Assembly: GCF_002884975.1 (NCBI RefSeq)
Contig: NZ_PJKB01000001.1
Location: 1,202,596 to 1,266,595 of the forward strand
DNA length: 64,000 bases
DNA from: Akkermansia muciniphila
GTDB taxonomy: Bacteria > Verrucomicrobiota > Verrucomicrobiia > Verrucomicrobiales > Akkermansiaceae
Direction of reading: 5' to 3'
Positions 52,973-62,259 of this stretch are shown here, piece after piece. A model generated the notes under the pieces. The model was not told where the DNA came from, searched no databases, and saw only the letters and a program-made list of their open reading frames with translations. A program made the translations under genes and the position numbers. The first letter of the stretch is position 1; each line of letters starts with the position of its first letter.

Positions 52973-55354
52973 TCAGAGGAACTTGACCGGCATATAGTCT
53001 CCGGTCTGCTGGATCGTGAAGCTGATGCCCAGGCCGAATTCATTTTTATTACCGTTCTTGCGCACGAACGCGCCCACGCCCAGATACCAGGACCCCATGT
53101 TATGGTATACGTTGTATTCCTGAATGTCCAGTTTGCCGTCCAGCAGGGAGAAACGCCACTTGCCGCTGAATGCCCAGGCTTCCGAAAAGCGCTGGAGGAG
53201 GCGCAAATCCAGCTGGCTGCTGTCTTCCAGCAGAGAGTGCTGGTTCAGATAACGGTGCCCCACCACGATTTCCGTGGAACGCCACGGCATGAAGCGCAGG
53301 GAGTTGTTATATTCATGGCAGCCGGAAATCTTATCCTTGCCCAGGATGGGGGCCTGCATTTCCGACCGGTATTCCATCCACGGGACGGGATTCCAGCGCA
53401 TGAAGGAAAAGAGGTTGGAAAAATCCCGCTGGTTAACCGGGTCATACAGGTACGCATCCATGAACACGTCCCAGGAGAACCAACGGTGGGAGTTGGCGTC
53501 ACGGCTGGTCATCAGCATGTTGCGCAGACCGTAACGGAATACCAGCCCCGTGGGCAGGGAATCAATTTCCGTGTACCGTCCCAGGCTCAGGGACGTCGGA
53601 TTGGTGGTGGGGGTGTCTCCGTCTATCTGGGGGTAAAGCTCATTCAGGCGGTTGGTCTTTACGTACGCCAGCGTAAAGTGGGGCTGCACGATGTGGTTCA
53701 TGCCGTTCAGCCCCATGGAATCACTGTACACAGAGGAATAACGGCGGGAAAATTTGAAATCCGCGTCCGTGCCCGCATAAAAAATCCCCTGGTTGAGCGG
53801 CTTGTAGTCATCCACGCCGTAATACCCCGTGTAGCCCCCGCCCAGCTTGGGCGTCACGTTCAGGAAGCCCATGATTTTCTGGGAAGCGGAAAGCTCATGG
53901 TAGGAGTGGAACCGGCTGAAACTGTCCGTCATCAACATGCGGGCCCAGTAATCATAGGAGGTGGTTCCGGGCTCCAGGTCATCCAGCATGTCCCGGATTT
54001 CCGTCCTCATGAAGGGGGGGACATATTGCTTGAGGAAGGCGAAGCTGGTGCGGCTTTCATACATGACGGGGGAACGGAAGACGGGGGACTTGATGCGTTC
54101 ATAACTGAACTCCGTCCTCTGGTCCGCCATGTAAAAGTTGTTGGGAACAAAACGCTGCAGCAGGGAAAAATCATTGGTGTCATCCGTGCGGGAGAGAAGC
54201 ACCGTATTGTCCGGGGAAGAATTGCGCTGGTAGATTTCCGGATAGAAGTCACGGAGCATGTACTCGTCGCTCAGCATGTTGACGTTGGCCTTCAGCCTCC
54301 AGTCCGTGCGTCCGTTTACCCGGTGGGACCACATTTGCTGGAGCGCGAACCGCCAGCGGTCCGGGTCCAGCCCTTCCCGGGATTCATCGTCCCCGGCGTT
54401 AATCTTCACCCCCTTGTCACGGGTCTTGTAAAAGGACAGCCCCGTCATGTCCGGACAATCCTTTTCCAGCAGCACGTCACGAATGTCCAGCCCGTAGGCA
54501 AAGCCGCGCCGGGTACGGTAATCCAGATGCAGGGTGCCCAGGTAATCCGCGGAAGGCATGCCGTTGTCCGACCATTTTTTACCCAGCAGGAACCCGTATT
54601 CATTCAGGAGGTAAGGCCCCCAGATGGACCGCATGCCGGGCAGCGGGAGGTAGCCCACCTCCGGGTTCAGGGAATGGCTGAGGTAGGGGAAGTAAAAGAA
54701 GGGAACGCCCCCGTAATACAGGGTCAGGTTCTTGAAGGAAAACCTGTCTTCCGGATAAACGCGTATCCTGTCCGCGGAAATCCAGGTGAGGGGATCGCTG
54801 ACGTCCTCCGCCGTAACGGATGCGTCCAGGGCTTCCAGATAGGTATTGCCCGCGGCGTCCTTCCGGGATTCAAACTTCCCGCTGCGCAGGATCAGGCCTT
54901 CCATTTTAGCCTTGATGGCATCCGTGAGAAGCACCTCGTTCTTCCAGTCGAATTCCGCGGTATTGGCGCGTATCAGGCTGTTGGTCCGCGTCCTGCTGTC
55001 ACTCTGGTAAATGGCCAGGTTTCCTTTCAGAAAGACCTTGTTCTGGTCCAGGTCCGCCTGGGCGTAATCCGCAAACACTTCCACTCCCGTATCCGCGACC
55101 ATGTGCACGCGCGGACCTTCAAAAATGACCTTCCTGGATTTTTCCACCCTGATGGGGCCGTCATTGGTGATGGAGATATTGGATGGAATCTGCGGCATGA
55201 GAGTGCCGGAAAGCAGATTTCCCACCATCTCCTCCCGGGGTTTCTCTTCCCCGGTTTTGGCGGGTGGGGGAACGGGGGACTGCTCTGCGGGCGTTTCTGC
55301 AAACAGGGGAGCTCCGGCAATCAGAGCCGCCGCACCCCATAGCTTTGCATTCAT
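52973..55354 (-). CDS. lptD: LPS-assembly outer-membrane protein LptD
   Basis: Start chosen at ATG 55354 (MNAKLWGAAALIAGAPLFAE), a signal peptide; ATG 55363 would add three residues. The 793-residue protein has an N-terminal OstA/LptA-like beta-jellyroll region (about 60-200, with VEVFADYAQADLDQNKVFLK). A large beta-barrel follows, with YFPYLSHSLNPEVGYLPLPG and LNEYGFLLGKKW near its start, patterns seen in LptD. LptD with LptE inserts LPS into the outer leaflet. The gene lies 86 bases after the NPCBM metalloprotease. It shows that the host has an LPS-bearing outer membrane. Confidence 0.93.
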   Translation of the reverse strand: MNAKLWGAAALIAGAPLFAETPAEQSPVPPPAKTGEEKPREEMVGNLLSGTLMPQIPSNISITNDGPIRVEKSRKVIFEGPRVHMVADTGVEVFADYAQADLDQNKVFLKGNLAIYQSDSRTRTNSLIRANTAEFDWKNEVLLTDAIKAKMEGLILRSGKFESRKDAAGNTYLEALDASVTAEDVSDPLTWISADRIRVYPEDRFSFKNLTLYYGGVPFFYFPYLSHSLNPEVGYLPLPGMRSIWGPYLLNEYGFLLGKKWSDNGMPSADYLGTLHLDYRTRRGFAYGLDIRDVLLEKDCPDMTGLSFYKTRDKGVKINAGDDESREGLDPDRWRFALQQMWSHRVNGRTDWRLKANVNMLSDEYMLRDFYPEIYQRNSSPDNTVLLSRTDDTNDFSLLQRFVPNNFYMADQRTEFSYERIKSPVFRSPVMYESRTSFAFLKQYVPPFMRTEIRDMLDDLEPGTTSYDYWARMLMTDSFSRFHSYHELSASQKIMGFLNVTPKLGGGYTGYYGVDDYKPLNQGIFYAGTDADFKFSRRYSSVYSDSMGLNGMNHIVQPHFTLAYVKTNRLNELYPQIDGDTPTTNPTSLSLGRYTEIDSLPTGLVFRYGLRNMLMTSRDANSHRWFSWDVFMDAYLYDPVNQRDFSNLFSFMRWNPVPWMEYRSEMQAPILGKDKISGCHEYNNSLRFMPWRSTEIVVGHRYLNQHSLLEDSSQLDLRLLQRFSEAWAFSGKWRFSLLDGKLDIQEYNVYHNMGSWYLGVGAFVRKNGNKNEFGLGISFTIQQTGDYMPVKFL

Positions 55355-55440
55355 CCCAATCATGGCTAGTCCACAGAACACTATGAGAAAGGACAAAAGA
55401 CAAGCCTAATGTCATATTTCTCCGCCAGTGGAGCAGAAAT

Positions 55441-57345
55441 TTACCGGGTCAGAACTCCGTTGGCAATGATGCCCCAGTCAGCGCTATTGCCGTCTCCGGC
55501 GTCATCTACGCGGATTTCCAGCTTCTTGCCGCCCTCCACCGCCGCCTTCACGGGAATGGAGGAACCGTCCTTGAGAACAGGGGATTCAACCAGCTTTTTA
55601 CCGTCCAGATAAACGCTGAACCTGACGCTGCCGCGGGAGCCGAAGGGCAGCCCCACATCAGCGCGGAATTCCTTCCAGCGGCCATCCAGGTCATAGGAAA
55701 AGACGGCCGGGGCATGCGCCAGGATGAAATGGTCCGGTTTTCCGATCGTCCGGAAAAAGGGCACGGGCCCCAGGTCGGACGGGAAGAGGGCGTCCCACAG
55801 GGGGACGGCCCAGCCCACCTGCGCCACGGAGGGCTTGCAGTCATTCAGGCTGACGCTTGCGGTCTCTGCCGGAATCTGGGCAGGGGTGGCCTCCAGGGAG
55901 GGGTCCTGGCGCTCCAGGGCACGCTTCCAGATGGGGAGCCATTCCTTCACCTCCGGACGGGAGCCATGCTTGCGCTCCACTTCCGCCAGGGCTTTTCCGG
56001 CCTCCTTCATATTACCGCGTATCCACAGGTTCTGAACGTCTCCGAAGTAAACGGCCTGGGCCAGGGACGGAGCCTTGGCGCCCTGCGCATCCATCCACAC
56101 GGGCAGCGTAATCATGCTGCGGGTGCTGTCACAGTTCAATACCGCCACCCGCATCTCAATAAAGCCGCCCTTATAGCCGGGCCGGCAGATGGTGAGGTCA
56201 AACTCTCCCTTTTCATTCAGGGAAGCCCCCACGGCATTGGAATCATAATCCGAACCGCCGGGAGGGTCCAGATGAACCACGATGCCGTAAGCGGGCCGCG
56301 TCAGGCGCACCCGCCCCTTCAGCCGCAGGCCGTCCTTGACCGGAATAGCTTCCAGCCGTTCATAAGAACCCGGAACGTATTTGCCGATCATGCGCCCGTA
56401 GGAGGCGTCAGCAGGAAGCTCCGTCTCCACCCCGTTGAACAGCGGCACGCTGGCCAGCTTCAGGGCGTCCGTAGGCGCCAGGTAAGCGCCCTTCCCCTCA
56501 TGACGCAGCTCATTCCCGTATGAGGAATTGCCGTGGCCCATCAGGGAATCCCCCGCATTAGGGTAATCCCAGCCGTTGCCCGTATGGGGAAGGCCGAAGG
56601 AGTGCCCCAGTTCATGGGCCGTGCCGCCGATGTAAATGGTAGCGTTCTTTCCCTTGGTCACCTTGAAGCGGCCGCCCTGCATCATCTCCGTATCCAGAAA
56701 ACTGGCGGGGTCCAAACCTTCCTGGTCACAGGTCCAGCCCGTTCCCTGGTGGCTGAAGCCGCCGCCGTAATAAGGCCCCACGCCATCCGGAAGCTGGCAC
56801 ACGATCAGCACGTGCTCCTTTTCCATGTCGATTCCCTTGGACGCCAGCACCTTCTTGGCGGCTTCACGGGAGACGGGGCCGGAACTCTGCACATTCATCT
56901 CGCTCATGGGCTTATCCACATAGGCATCATGAATGACCAGCTTTCCCCGGTCATCCAGGTCAAGCTGGAAAGTAAGCGGGGGAAAACCATTGGCCCGCAT
57001 CTGGTCCGCATAATAAGCCTGGATGTTCTTCAGGATGTGGTCATACCGTTCCCGGTACCCGTCCAGCGCCGGCCTGTCCTTGAACGTTACATAAACCACG
57101 TGCAATTTTCTGGAGGACCTGGGCTTGCCCTGATGAAAGGCTTCCAGCGTCTTCCAAGCGGCGCGGGCTGTGGCGGCATCACCGGGATTCACCGTCCAGC
57201 TCACGGGCAGGCGGGTAAAATCCGCCCCCTCCGCAGGAACGGAGGCCGGAGGCTGTGAAGCGGCCGCCCCCTCCTTCTCCTGCGCAGGAGCATTCCACAT
57301 GCCGGCCCCCATGGCCAGCAACAAGACAAAAAAGCGTTTTGACAT
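55441..57345 (-). CDS. Secreted metzincin-type zinc metalloprotease with C-terminal NPCBM domain
   Basis: Start chosen at ATG 57345 (MSKRFFVLLLAMGAGMWNAP), a signal peptide. The 634-residue protein has the zinc motif HELGHSFGLPH near residue 243, with a Met-turn candidate SLMGHG about 20 residues later, which places it among metzincins. The last 140 residues match an NPCBM domain: SVSLNDCKPSVAQVGWAVPL, FILAHAPAVFSYDLDG, RGSVRFSVYLDGKKL, VDDAGDGNSADWG. NPCBM domains bind carbohydrate, and in gut mucin degraders they are often joined to proteases and glycosidases that attack glycoproteins. A mucin or other glycoprotein substrate is inferred. It starts 18 bases after the glycosidase gene at 57364-59514. 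Confidence 0.88.
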   Translation of the reverse strand: MSKRFFVLLLAMGAGMWNAPAQEKEGAAASQPPASVPAEGADFTRLPVSWTVNPGDAATARAAWKTLEAFHQGKPRSSRKLHVVYVTFKDRPALDGYRERYDHILKNIQAYYADQMRANGFPPLTFQLDLDDRGKLVIHDAYVDKPMSEMNVQSSGPVSREAAKKVLASKGIDMEKEHVLIVCQLPDGVGPYYGGGFSHQGTGWTCDQEGLDPASFLDTEMMQGGRFKVTKGKNATIYIGGTAHELGHSFGLPHTGNGWDYPNAGDSLMGHGNSSYGNELRHEGKGAYLAPTDALKLASVPLFNGVETELPADASYGRMIGKYVPGSYERLEAIPVKDGLRLKGRVRLTRPAYGIVVHLDPPGGSDYDSNAVGASLNEKGEFDLTICRPGYKGGFIEMRVAVLNCDSTRSMITLPVWMDAQGAKAPSLAQAVYFGDVQNLWIRGNMKEAGKALAEVERKHGSRPEVKEWLPIWKRALERQDPSLEATPAQIPAETASVSLNDCKPSVAQVGWAVPLWDALFPSDLGPVPFFRTIGKPDHFILAHAPAVFSYDLDGRWKEFRADVGLPFGSRGSVRFSVYLDGKKLVESPVLKDGSSIPVKAAVEGGKKLEIRVDDAGDGNSADWGIIANGVLTR

Positions 57346-57363
57346 AAGATCCATGAACCAATG

Positions 57364-59514
57364 TCAGGATATACGGGTAAAGCGCAGGTGTTTTATCACC
57401 ATATCGTTCACCAGGCGGTTCATATTCTCGGAAAAAGCGTCGTACACCACCTCCACGCGGCAGGGGCCCGGCGTCATCACCACCTCCACCGCCGTGGAAT
57501 AAATGAAATACTCCCAGTTCCCGGAGCGGGACGTATGGGGGAAAGCCAGCGTGCCGGCGCGCCGCCCGTTCAGGTACAGGCTGCGCAGGGCGCAGGTGTT
57601 ACCGTCTGAAACGTCATACGTGCCGTTGGCAAAAAAGGCGTCCACCCGGTACACGCCGGGCCGGTCTATGTTCACATTATAGCACAGGGCATCCGGAGAC
57701 TCCGTAACGCGGGAGAACCAGACCTCATCTCCGCTCAGCCCGCAGGGGCGCGTCTCCATGCGGGAATCCGCGGAAGGATAATCATTGGGTTCATTAAGGT
57801 AGGACTCCCTGCCGTCCAGCGCAACCGCCATCACCTGGAAATACACGTCCCCCCGGCTGGGAGAAGGCATATAATGGCAATGCTCCGTCTGGGACACCGG
57901 AATGCCGTTCCTGTAAACGCGGTAGTAATCCGCTCCATTCACGGCCTCCCACGCAATGCCGTGGCGGCCGGCCTTCCATTCCGGAGCCGCCAGGCTGCCG
58001 CCCATGTGGGCCAGGTTCACCCGCCCCTCCCCTTCCTCTCCGGGAACCAGCTCCAGCTCTACCAGCACACGGCCCTTCATGTCTGCGGAAAGCGCCGGGC
58101 GCCCCTCCCGCCCGTTAACCAGGCAGCGCGCTACCCGGTGTCCGCTGCCCCTCAGGCGGACGTCCACCGTCATGCCGCGGTATTCCAGCCCGGACAATTC
58201 ATGGACTCCCTCAAAGGACGCGGGGACGCAGGGGCGGAATTCCAGGGAATCCGGCAGGAGCCGGATGCCGAACAGCCCCTTGTAAAAACTGCCCAGCATT
58301 CCGGCAATGCTCCAGAGCTGGCTGTCCGAACTGAGCAGCAGGCCTTCATCCAGCCCCGTTTCCAGAAGAATATTCTCCTTGTTCGTGCCGCACAGGAGGG
58401 CGGCGCGCACCATGCAGGCGAACGCCAGGGACAGGGCGGCCTCATTCTCCACCGCGGCGGCGGCCTGCGCATAATACCCTTCCAGAAACGGCCACATGGC
58501 GCGGTTATGGTAAGGGGGAACCCCGTCCGGCATCTGGGGATGGAAACAGGGAATGCCGTAAACGCAGTGGGGGAGGACGGCCACCATTCCGGCGGCATGG
58601 GAACCATGCGCCTGCCCCAGAAGGACGCAAAGCAAATTACCCAGGGAATCCACCTTTTCCGACAACACGGGATACCCGCGCCCATACAGGTACTGCCCGT
58701 ACAGGGCATGCTCCGGAATCCGGAAAAACCGCTCAATCACGGCGGAAAGACCCGCACTTTTTTCCTCCCACTCCCGCGCCTTCTCTTCCCGACCCAGCTC
58801 CCGGAACATGCGGGCCAGCCCCCTCCGGGCCTCCACATGGAGAACCATGGTGGAAAGACTGCATGAATCCCCGATGTCCGCGGAAGTCATCCACGCGGGA
58901 TAACTCTGTTCCCGCCAGTCCAGGAAGGAAGACTCACCCTTCATCAGGCCTCCCGTGGCCGCAAGCACCTCCTCATCCCTCCGGCACGTTTTTTCCAGCA
59001 CGCGGCAGGAGCGGGACAACCAGCCGGCATCCCCAGTCAGGCAGTAAACCTCCCACGCGGCCATTCCCCACACCACGCGGTCTGAAGAAATGGGCCAGGA
59101 ACCTCCCGTTCCCGTATCCTGCTCCACCTCCCCGTTCCGCACCCGTGCATTCAGGCTCTTCATGCAGGCATGAACGTTCCACAGTCCCAGCCCCAGGTGG
59201 GTGGCATAGGAAATATCCCGCGTCCACACGGTGGGCCAATTGGCTCCTGTACGGAACGTCCCCTCCCCGTTGAGCAGGGAGGAGGCCTCATTCAACGCCA
59301 GGCTGTAAGCCTTGTTAAGCACTTCAAAGCTTCCCCGGTAATGCGGGGCGTTTCCGGCCTCCGGCAGGATGCGCCATTCTGAATAACGTCCGTTTTTCAT
59401 CGTCTTCACCTGCCCGTCCGGCTGCACCTCCACCCAGTGCGCGGCATCCTGGCGCACGGAATTCCCGGTCAGCGTAAAAGCCTCCCCCCGGTATAATATA
59501 CGGTCTTGATCCAT
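57364..59514 (-). CDS. Six-hairpin (alpha/alpha)6 glycosidase-like protein
   Basis: Start chosen at ATG 59514 (MDQDRILYRGEAFTLTGNSV); the frame upstream crosses the promoter region. The 716-residue protein has TVWTRDISYATHLGLGLWN near residue 100, SSDRVVWGMAAWEVYCLTGD, PYHNRAMWPFLEGYYAQAAA and SDSQLWSIAGMLGSFYKGLF. These are typical of the alpha/alpha-barrel glycosidase clan (GH15/63/78-like, MGH1-type). A C-terminal beta-rich region (about 490-716) includes a fibronectin-like stretch WEAVNGADYYRVYRNGIPV. No signal peptide is seen, so it would act in the cytoplasm, on imported oligosaccharides. The sugar specificity is unknown. Confidence 0.8.
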   Translation of the reverse strand: MDQDRILYRGEAFTLTGNSVRQDAAHWVEVQPDGQVKTMKNGRYSEWRILPEAGNAPHYRGSFEVLNKAYSLALNEASSLLNGEGTFRTGANWPTVWTRDISYATHLGLGLWNVHACMKSLNARVRNGEVEQDTGTGGSWPISSDRVVWGMAAWEVYCLTGDAGWLSRSCRVLEKTCRRDEEVLAATGGLMKGESSFLDWREQSYPAWMTSADIGDSCSLSTMVLHVEARRGLARMFRELGREEKAREWEEKSAGLSAVIERFFRIPEHALYGQYLYGRGYPVLSEKVDSLGNLLCVLLGQAHGSHAAGMVAVLPHCVYGIPCFHPQMPDGVPPYHNRAMWPFLEGYYAQAAAAVENEAALSLAFACMVRAALLCGTNKENILLETGLDEGLLLSSDSQLWSIAGMLGSFYKGLFGIRLLPDSLEFRPCVPASFEGVHELSGLEYRGMTVDVRLRGSGHRVARCLVNGREGRPALSADMKGRVLVELELVPGEEGEGRVNLAHMGGSLAAPEWKAGRHGIAWEAVNGADYYRVYRNGIPVSQTEHCHYMPSPSRGDVYFQVMAVALDGRESYLNEPNDYPSADSRMETRPCGLSGDEVWFSRVTESPDALCYNVNIDRPGVYRVDAFFANGTYDVSDGNTCALRSLYLNGRRAGTLAFPHTSRSGNWEYFIYSTAVEVVMTPGPCRVEVVYDAFSENMNRLVNDMVIKHLRFTRIS

Positions 59515-59605
59515 AAATAAACGGACGCTGCGTCCATCTTTCTTCTTAACATGGCGGGAAACTTCTGTCCCGCAGAAAATGAGGCTTACGGAGGTTCCCG
59601 GGCAC

Positions 59606-59640
59606 AAAAAAACCGGGCTTCCCGGAAAAGGGAAGCCCGG
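59606..59640 (-). terminator. Rho-independent terminator of mdh
   Basis: On the minus strand an 11-base stem CCGGGCTTCCC/GGGAAGCCCGG is followed by seven T residues, 18 bases after the mdh stop. Confidence 0.9.
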
Positions 59641-59658
59641 CGCAAGAGCAAATCAACT

Positions 59659-60648
59659 TTAATGCTTCAACAGAGAGGAAACGGCGTCACGTTCTTCCTT
59701 CAGTTCATTGACGGTGGCGTCAATCTTTTCCTGGGAGAACGCGTCGATCGGGAGGCCCTGCACGATTTCCCAGCCGCCGTCCTTGGTGGTGCGGACCGGG
59801 AAGGAGCAGATAAGGCCCTTTTCAATGCCATAGGAGCCATCGGAACAGACGGCCACGGAGTACCAGTCGCCTTCCGGGGTCTGGGTAGCCAGGCTGCGGA
59901 CGGTGTCCACGGCGGCGGAGGCGGCGGAAGCGGCGGAGGAAGCGCCGCGGGCCTTGATGATGGCGGCGCCGCGCTGCTGCACGGTGGTGATGAAATCACC
60001 CTTGAGCCATTCCGTATCCTTGATGACTTCCGTCACGGGCTTGCCGCCGATCTTGGCGTTGGTGAAGTCCGGATACTGGGTGGAGGAGTGGTTGCCCCAG
60101 ATGGTCATGTTGGTCACTTCCGTCACATGGACGCCGGCCTTTTCGGCAAGCTGGCTCTTGGCGCGGTTTTCATCCAGGCGGGTCATGGCGAAGAAACGGT
60201 CGGCGGGAACGCCGCTCGCGTTGTGCATGGCGATCAGGGCATTCGTATTGCAGGGGTTGCCTACAACCAGCACGCGCACGTCCTTGGCGGCGCTGCGGGC
60301 GATGGCCTGGCCCTGGCCGATGAACACCTTGCCGTTGATGTCCAGCAGATCCTTGCGTTCCATACCGGCCTTGCGGGGAACGGAGCCTACCAGGAGGCAC
60401 CAGTCTGCGCCGGCAAAGGCTTCATCCGGATCTGAAGTGGGAACGATTTCATTGACCAGCGGGAACGCAGCATCACGCAGTTCCATTACCACCCCTTCCA
60501 AAGCATTCATGGCCGGGGGAATTTCCAGCAGGCGCAGGTTGATCGGCTGGTCCGGTCCCAGCATGCTGCCGGAAGCAATACGGAACAGCAGGGAATAGGC
60601 GATTTGGCCAGCGGCTCCTGTAACGGTAACGGTGATAGGTGTTTTCAT
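59659..60648 (-). CDS. mdh: Malate dehydrogenase
   Basis: Start at ATG 60648 ([20 protein letters not shown]). The 329-residue protein shows the NAD site [32 protein letters not shown], the substrate-binding [13 protein letters not shown] and the catalytic His in [11 protein letters not shown]. These mark the dimeric malate dehydrogenases related to the eukaryotic cytosolic form and to those of many Actinobacteria and Verrucomicrobia. It interconverts malate and oxaloacetate with NAD. Divergent from the UDP-glucose dehydrogenase gene. Confidence 0.97.
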   Translation of the reverse strand: MKTPITVTVTGAAGQIAYSLLFRIASGSMLGPDQPINLRLLEIPPAMNALEGVVMELRDAAFPLVNEIVPTSDPDEAFAGADWCLLVGSVPRKAGMERKDLLDINGKVFIGQGQAIARSAAKDVRVLVVGNPCNTNALIAMHNASGVPADRFFAMTRLDENRAKSQLAEKAGVHVTEVTNMTIWGNHSSTQYPDFTNAKIGGKPVTEVIKDTEWLKGDFITTVQQRGAAIIKARGASSAASAASAAVDTVRSLATQTPEGDWYSVAVCSDGSYGIEKGLICSFPVRTTKDGGWEIVQGLPIDAFSQEKIDATVNELKEERDAVSSLLKH

Positions 60649-60692
60649 AACGTTCAAATTAAAAATAAACAGATCTTTTCTGTCTGGTCGTG

Positions 60693-60721
60693 GTTATAGC
60701 ACACGGAAGAGAGGCGCTCAA
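60693..60721 (-). promoter_or_regulatory. Sigma70-like promoter of mdh
   Basis: On the minus strand TTGAGC (60716-60721) and TATAAC (60693-60698) with a 17-base spacer, about 45 bases upstream of the mdh start. Confidence 0.5.
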
Positions 60722-60737
60722 TCAGGAACTTTTTATT

Positions 60738-60766
60738 TTGACAGAAAAAATCCTCTTCCCCATTAT
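60738..60766 (+). promoter_or_regulatory. Sigma70-like promoter of the UDP-glucose dehydrogenase gene
   Basis: A perfect -35 TTGACA (60738-60743) and CATTAT (60761-60766) with a 17-base spacer; start codon at 60839. Confidence 0.55.
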
Positions 60767-60838
60767 GCTTGAACATCAGCCCCGCAGCCCTTATCCTTTA
60801 AATCAACCAAGTTTTTACCATATATTTGCACTGACACC

Positions 60839-62161
60839 ATGAATTTAACGATCATCGGCAGTGGCTACGTGGGACTTACCACGGGCACCTGTTTTGCGGA
60901 AATGGGCCACCACGTCATCTGTGTGGACAATAACGCGGAAAAAATACGCACACTCCAATCCGGGTCCATTCCCATTTACGAGCCCAAGCTGGAAGAACTC
61001 GTGAAAAAAAACGTGGCCGTGGGACGCCTGGAATTTTCCCCCTCCATTGCTGATTCCATCGCGGAAAGTGAAGTCATCTTCATTGCCGTGCCCACCCCTC
61101 CCAATACGGACGGCTCCGTAGACCTGACCTACATTGAAAAAGTGGCGCGGGAAATCGCCCAGGTGCTGAAACCGGAAATGGGCTACAAGGTCATTGTGGA
61201 CAAATCCACCGTTCCGGTTAAAACCGGGGAGAAAGTGCGCCAGACCATCAAGCGCTATGCAGGCCCCGGCGTGGAATTTGACATCGTCTCCAACCCGGAA
61301 TTCCTGAGGGAAGGCTGCGCGGTGGACGACCTGCTGCACCCGGACCGCATCGTCATCGGCGCCAACTCGGAACGCGCCATGAACGTCATCAAGCGCGTTT
61401 ACCAGCCCATTCTGGCCCCCATTCTGGAAACGGACGTCAGCTCCGCGGAACTCATCAAGCATGCGGCCAACTCCTTCCTGGCCCTGAAAATCTCCTACAT
61501 CAACGCCGTCGCCAAGGTCTGTGAAAAAACGGGCGCGGACGTGGGGCTGGTGGCGGAAGGCATCGGCATGGACAAGCGCATCTCACGCCACTTCCTCAAC
61601 GCGGGGCTGGGATACGGAGGCTCCTGCTTCCCGAAAGACGTCAAGGCCTTCATCAACATCAGCCGCACGCTGGGCATCCCCTTCACCCTGCTGGAGGAAG
61701 TGGAACACATCAATAACACCCAGCACGTCCACTTCCTGGACCAGATACGGGAGCGCCTCTGGGTGCTCAAGGATAAAAAAATTGCCGTCTGGGGCCTGGC
61801 GTTCAAGCAGAACACGGACGACATCCGGGAATCCATTGCCCTGAAACTCTGTGAAAAACTCCGCAAGGAGGGAGCCGTGGTCACCGCCACGGACCCCAAG
61901 GCCATGCATACCGCCGCACCCATCCTGGAACCGCTGGGCGTCACGCTGGTGGAAGACATGTATGAATGCGCCCGGGATGCGGAAGTGCTGATCATCGCCA
62001 CGGAATGGAGCGAATACGCCAATGCGGACCTCCAGAAACTGGCGGACGTCATGCGCAACCGCATCATCTTTGACGGAAGGAACATCCTTTCTCCGGCCAA
62101 TATCAAAGCCATGGGCTTTGAATACCACTCCGTGGGGCGCCCCTCCATTGAAGAGGCATAA
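60839..62161 (+). CDS. ugd: UDP-glucose 6-dehydrogenase
   Basis: The 440-residue enzyme has the NAD site TIIGSGYVGLTTGTCFAEMG, FIAVPTPPNTDGSVDLTYIE, SNPEFLREGCAVDD and the active-site GYGGSCFPKDVKAF with Cys263, which fit the UDP-glucose/GDP-mannose dehydrogenase family with Ugd as the best match. It makes UDP-glucuronate, a likely acidic building block for the surface polysaccharide, and would also give uronate units of the kind a GH88/105-type enzyme handles. The link to the operon 23 kb away is inference. Confidence 0.95.
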   Translation: MNLTIIGSGYVGLTTGTCFAEMGHHVICVDNNAEKIRTLQSGSIPIYEPKLEELVKKNVAVGRLEFSPSIADSIAESEVIFIAVPTPPNTDGSVDLTYIEKVAREIAQVLKPEMGYKVIVDKSTVPVKTGEKVRQTIKRYAGPGVEFDIVSNPEFLREGCAVDDLLHPDRIVIGANSERAMNVIKRVYQPILAPILETDVSSAELIKHAANSFLALKISYINAVAKVCEKTGADVGLVAEGIGMDKRISRHFLNAGLGYGGSCFPKDVKAFINISRTLGIPFTLLEEVEHINNTQHVHFLDQIRERLWVLKDKKIAVWGLAFKQNTDDIRESIALKLCEKLRKEGAVVTATDPKAMHTAAPILEPLGVTLVEDMYECARDAEVLIIATEWSEYANADLQKLADVMRNRIIFDGRNILSPANIKAMGFEYHSVGRPSIEEA

Positions 62162-62193
62162 TCCCCGCCCGGTCTCAAGCAGCATCCCCGCAA

Positions 62194-62230
62194 AAAGGCC
62201 TCCGGAGCGTTGAATGCTCCGGAGGCCTTT
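62194..62230. terminator. Terminator between convergent ugd and outer-membrane protein gene
   Basis: A 15-base perfect stem AAAGGCCTCCGGAGC/GCTCCGGAGGCCTTT with a 7-base loop; A/T runs on both sides fit use in both directions. Confidence 0.9.
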
Positions 62231-62259
62231 GTCATTTATTCGCTAATCCTGTTGCCCGA

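Noticed and set aside
52778-55342. Plus-strand frame of 854 codons opposite lptD
   Set aside because: Mirror of the LptD codons; no domain or start context.
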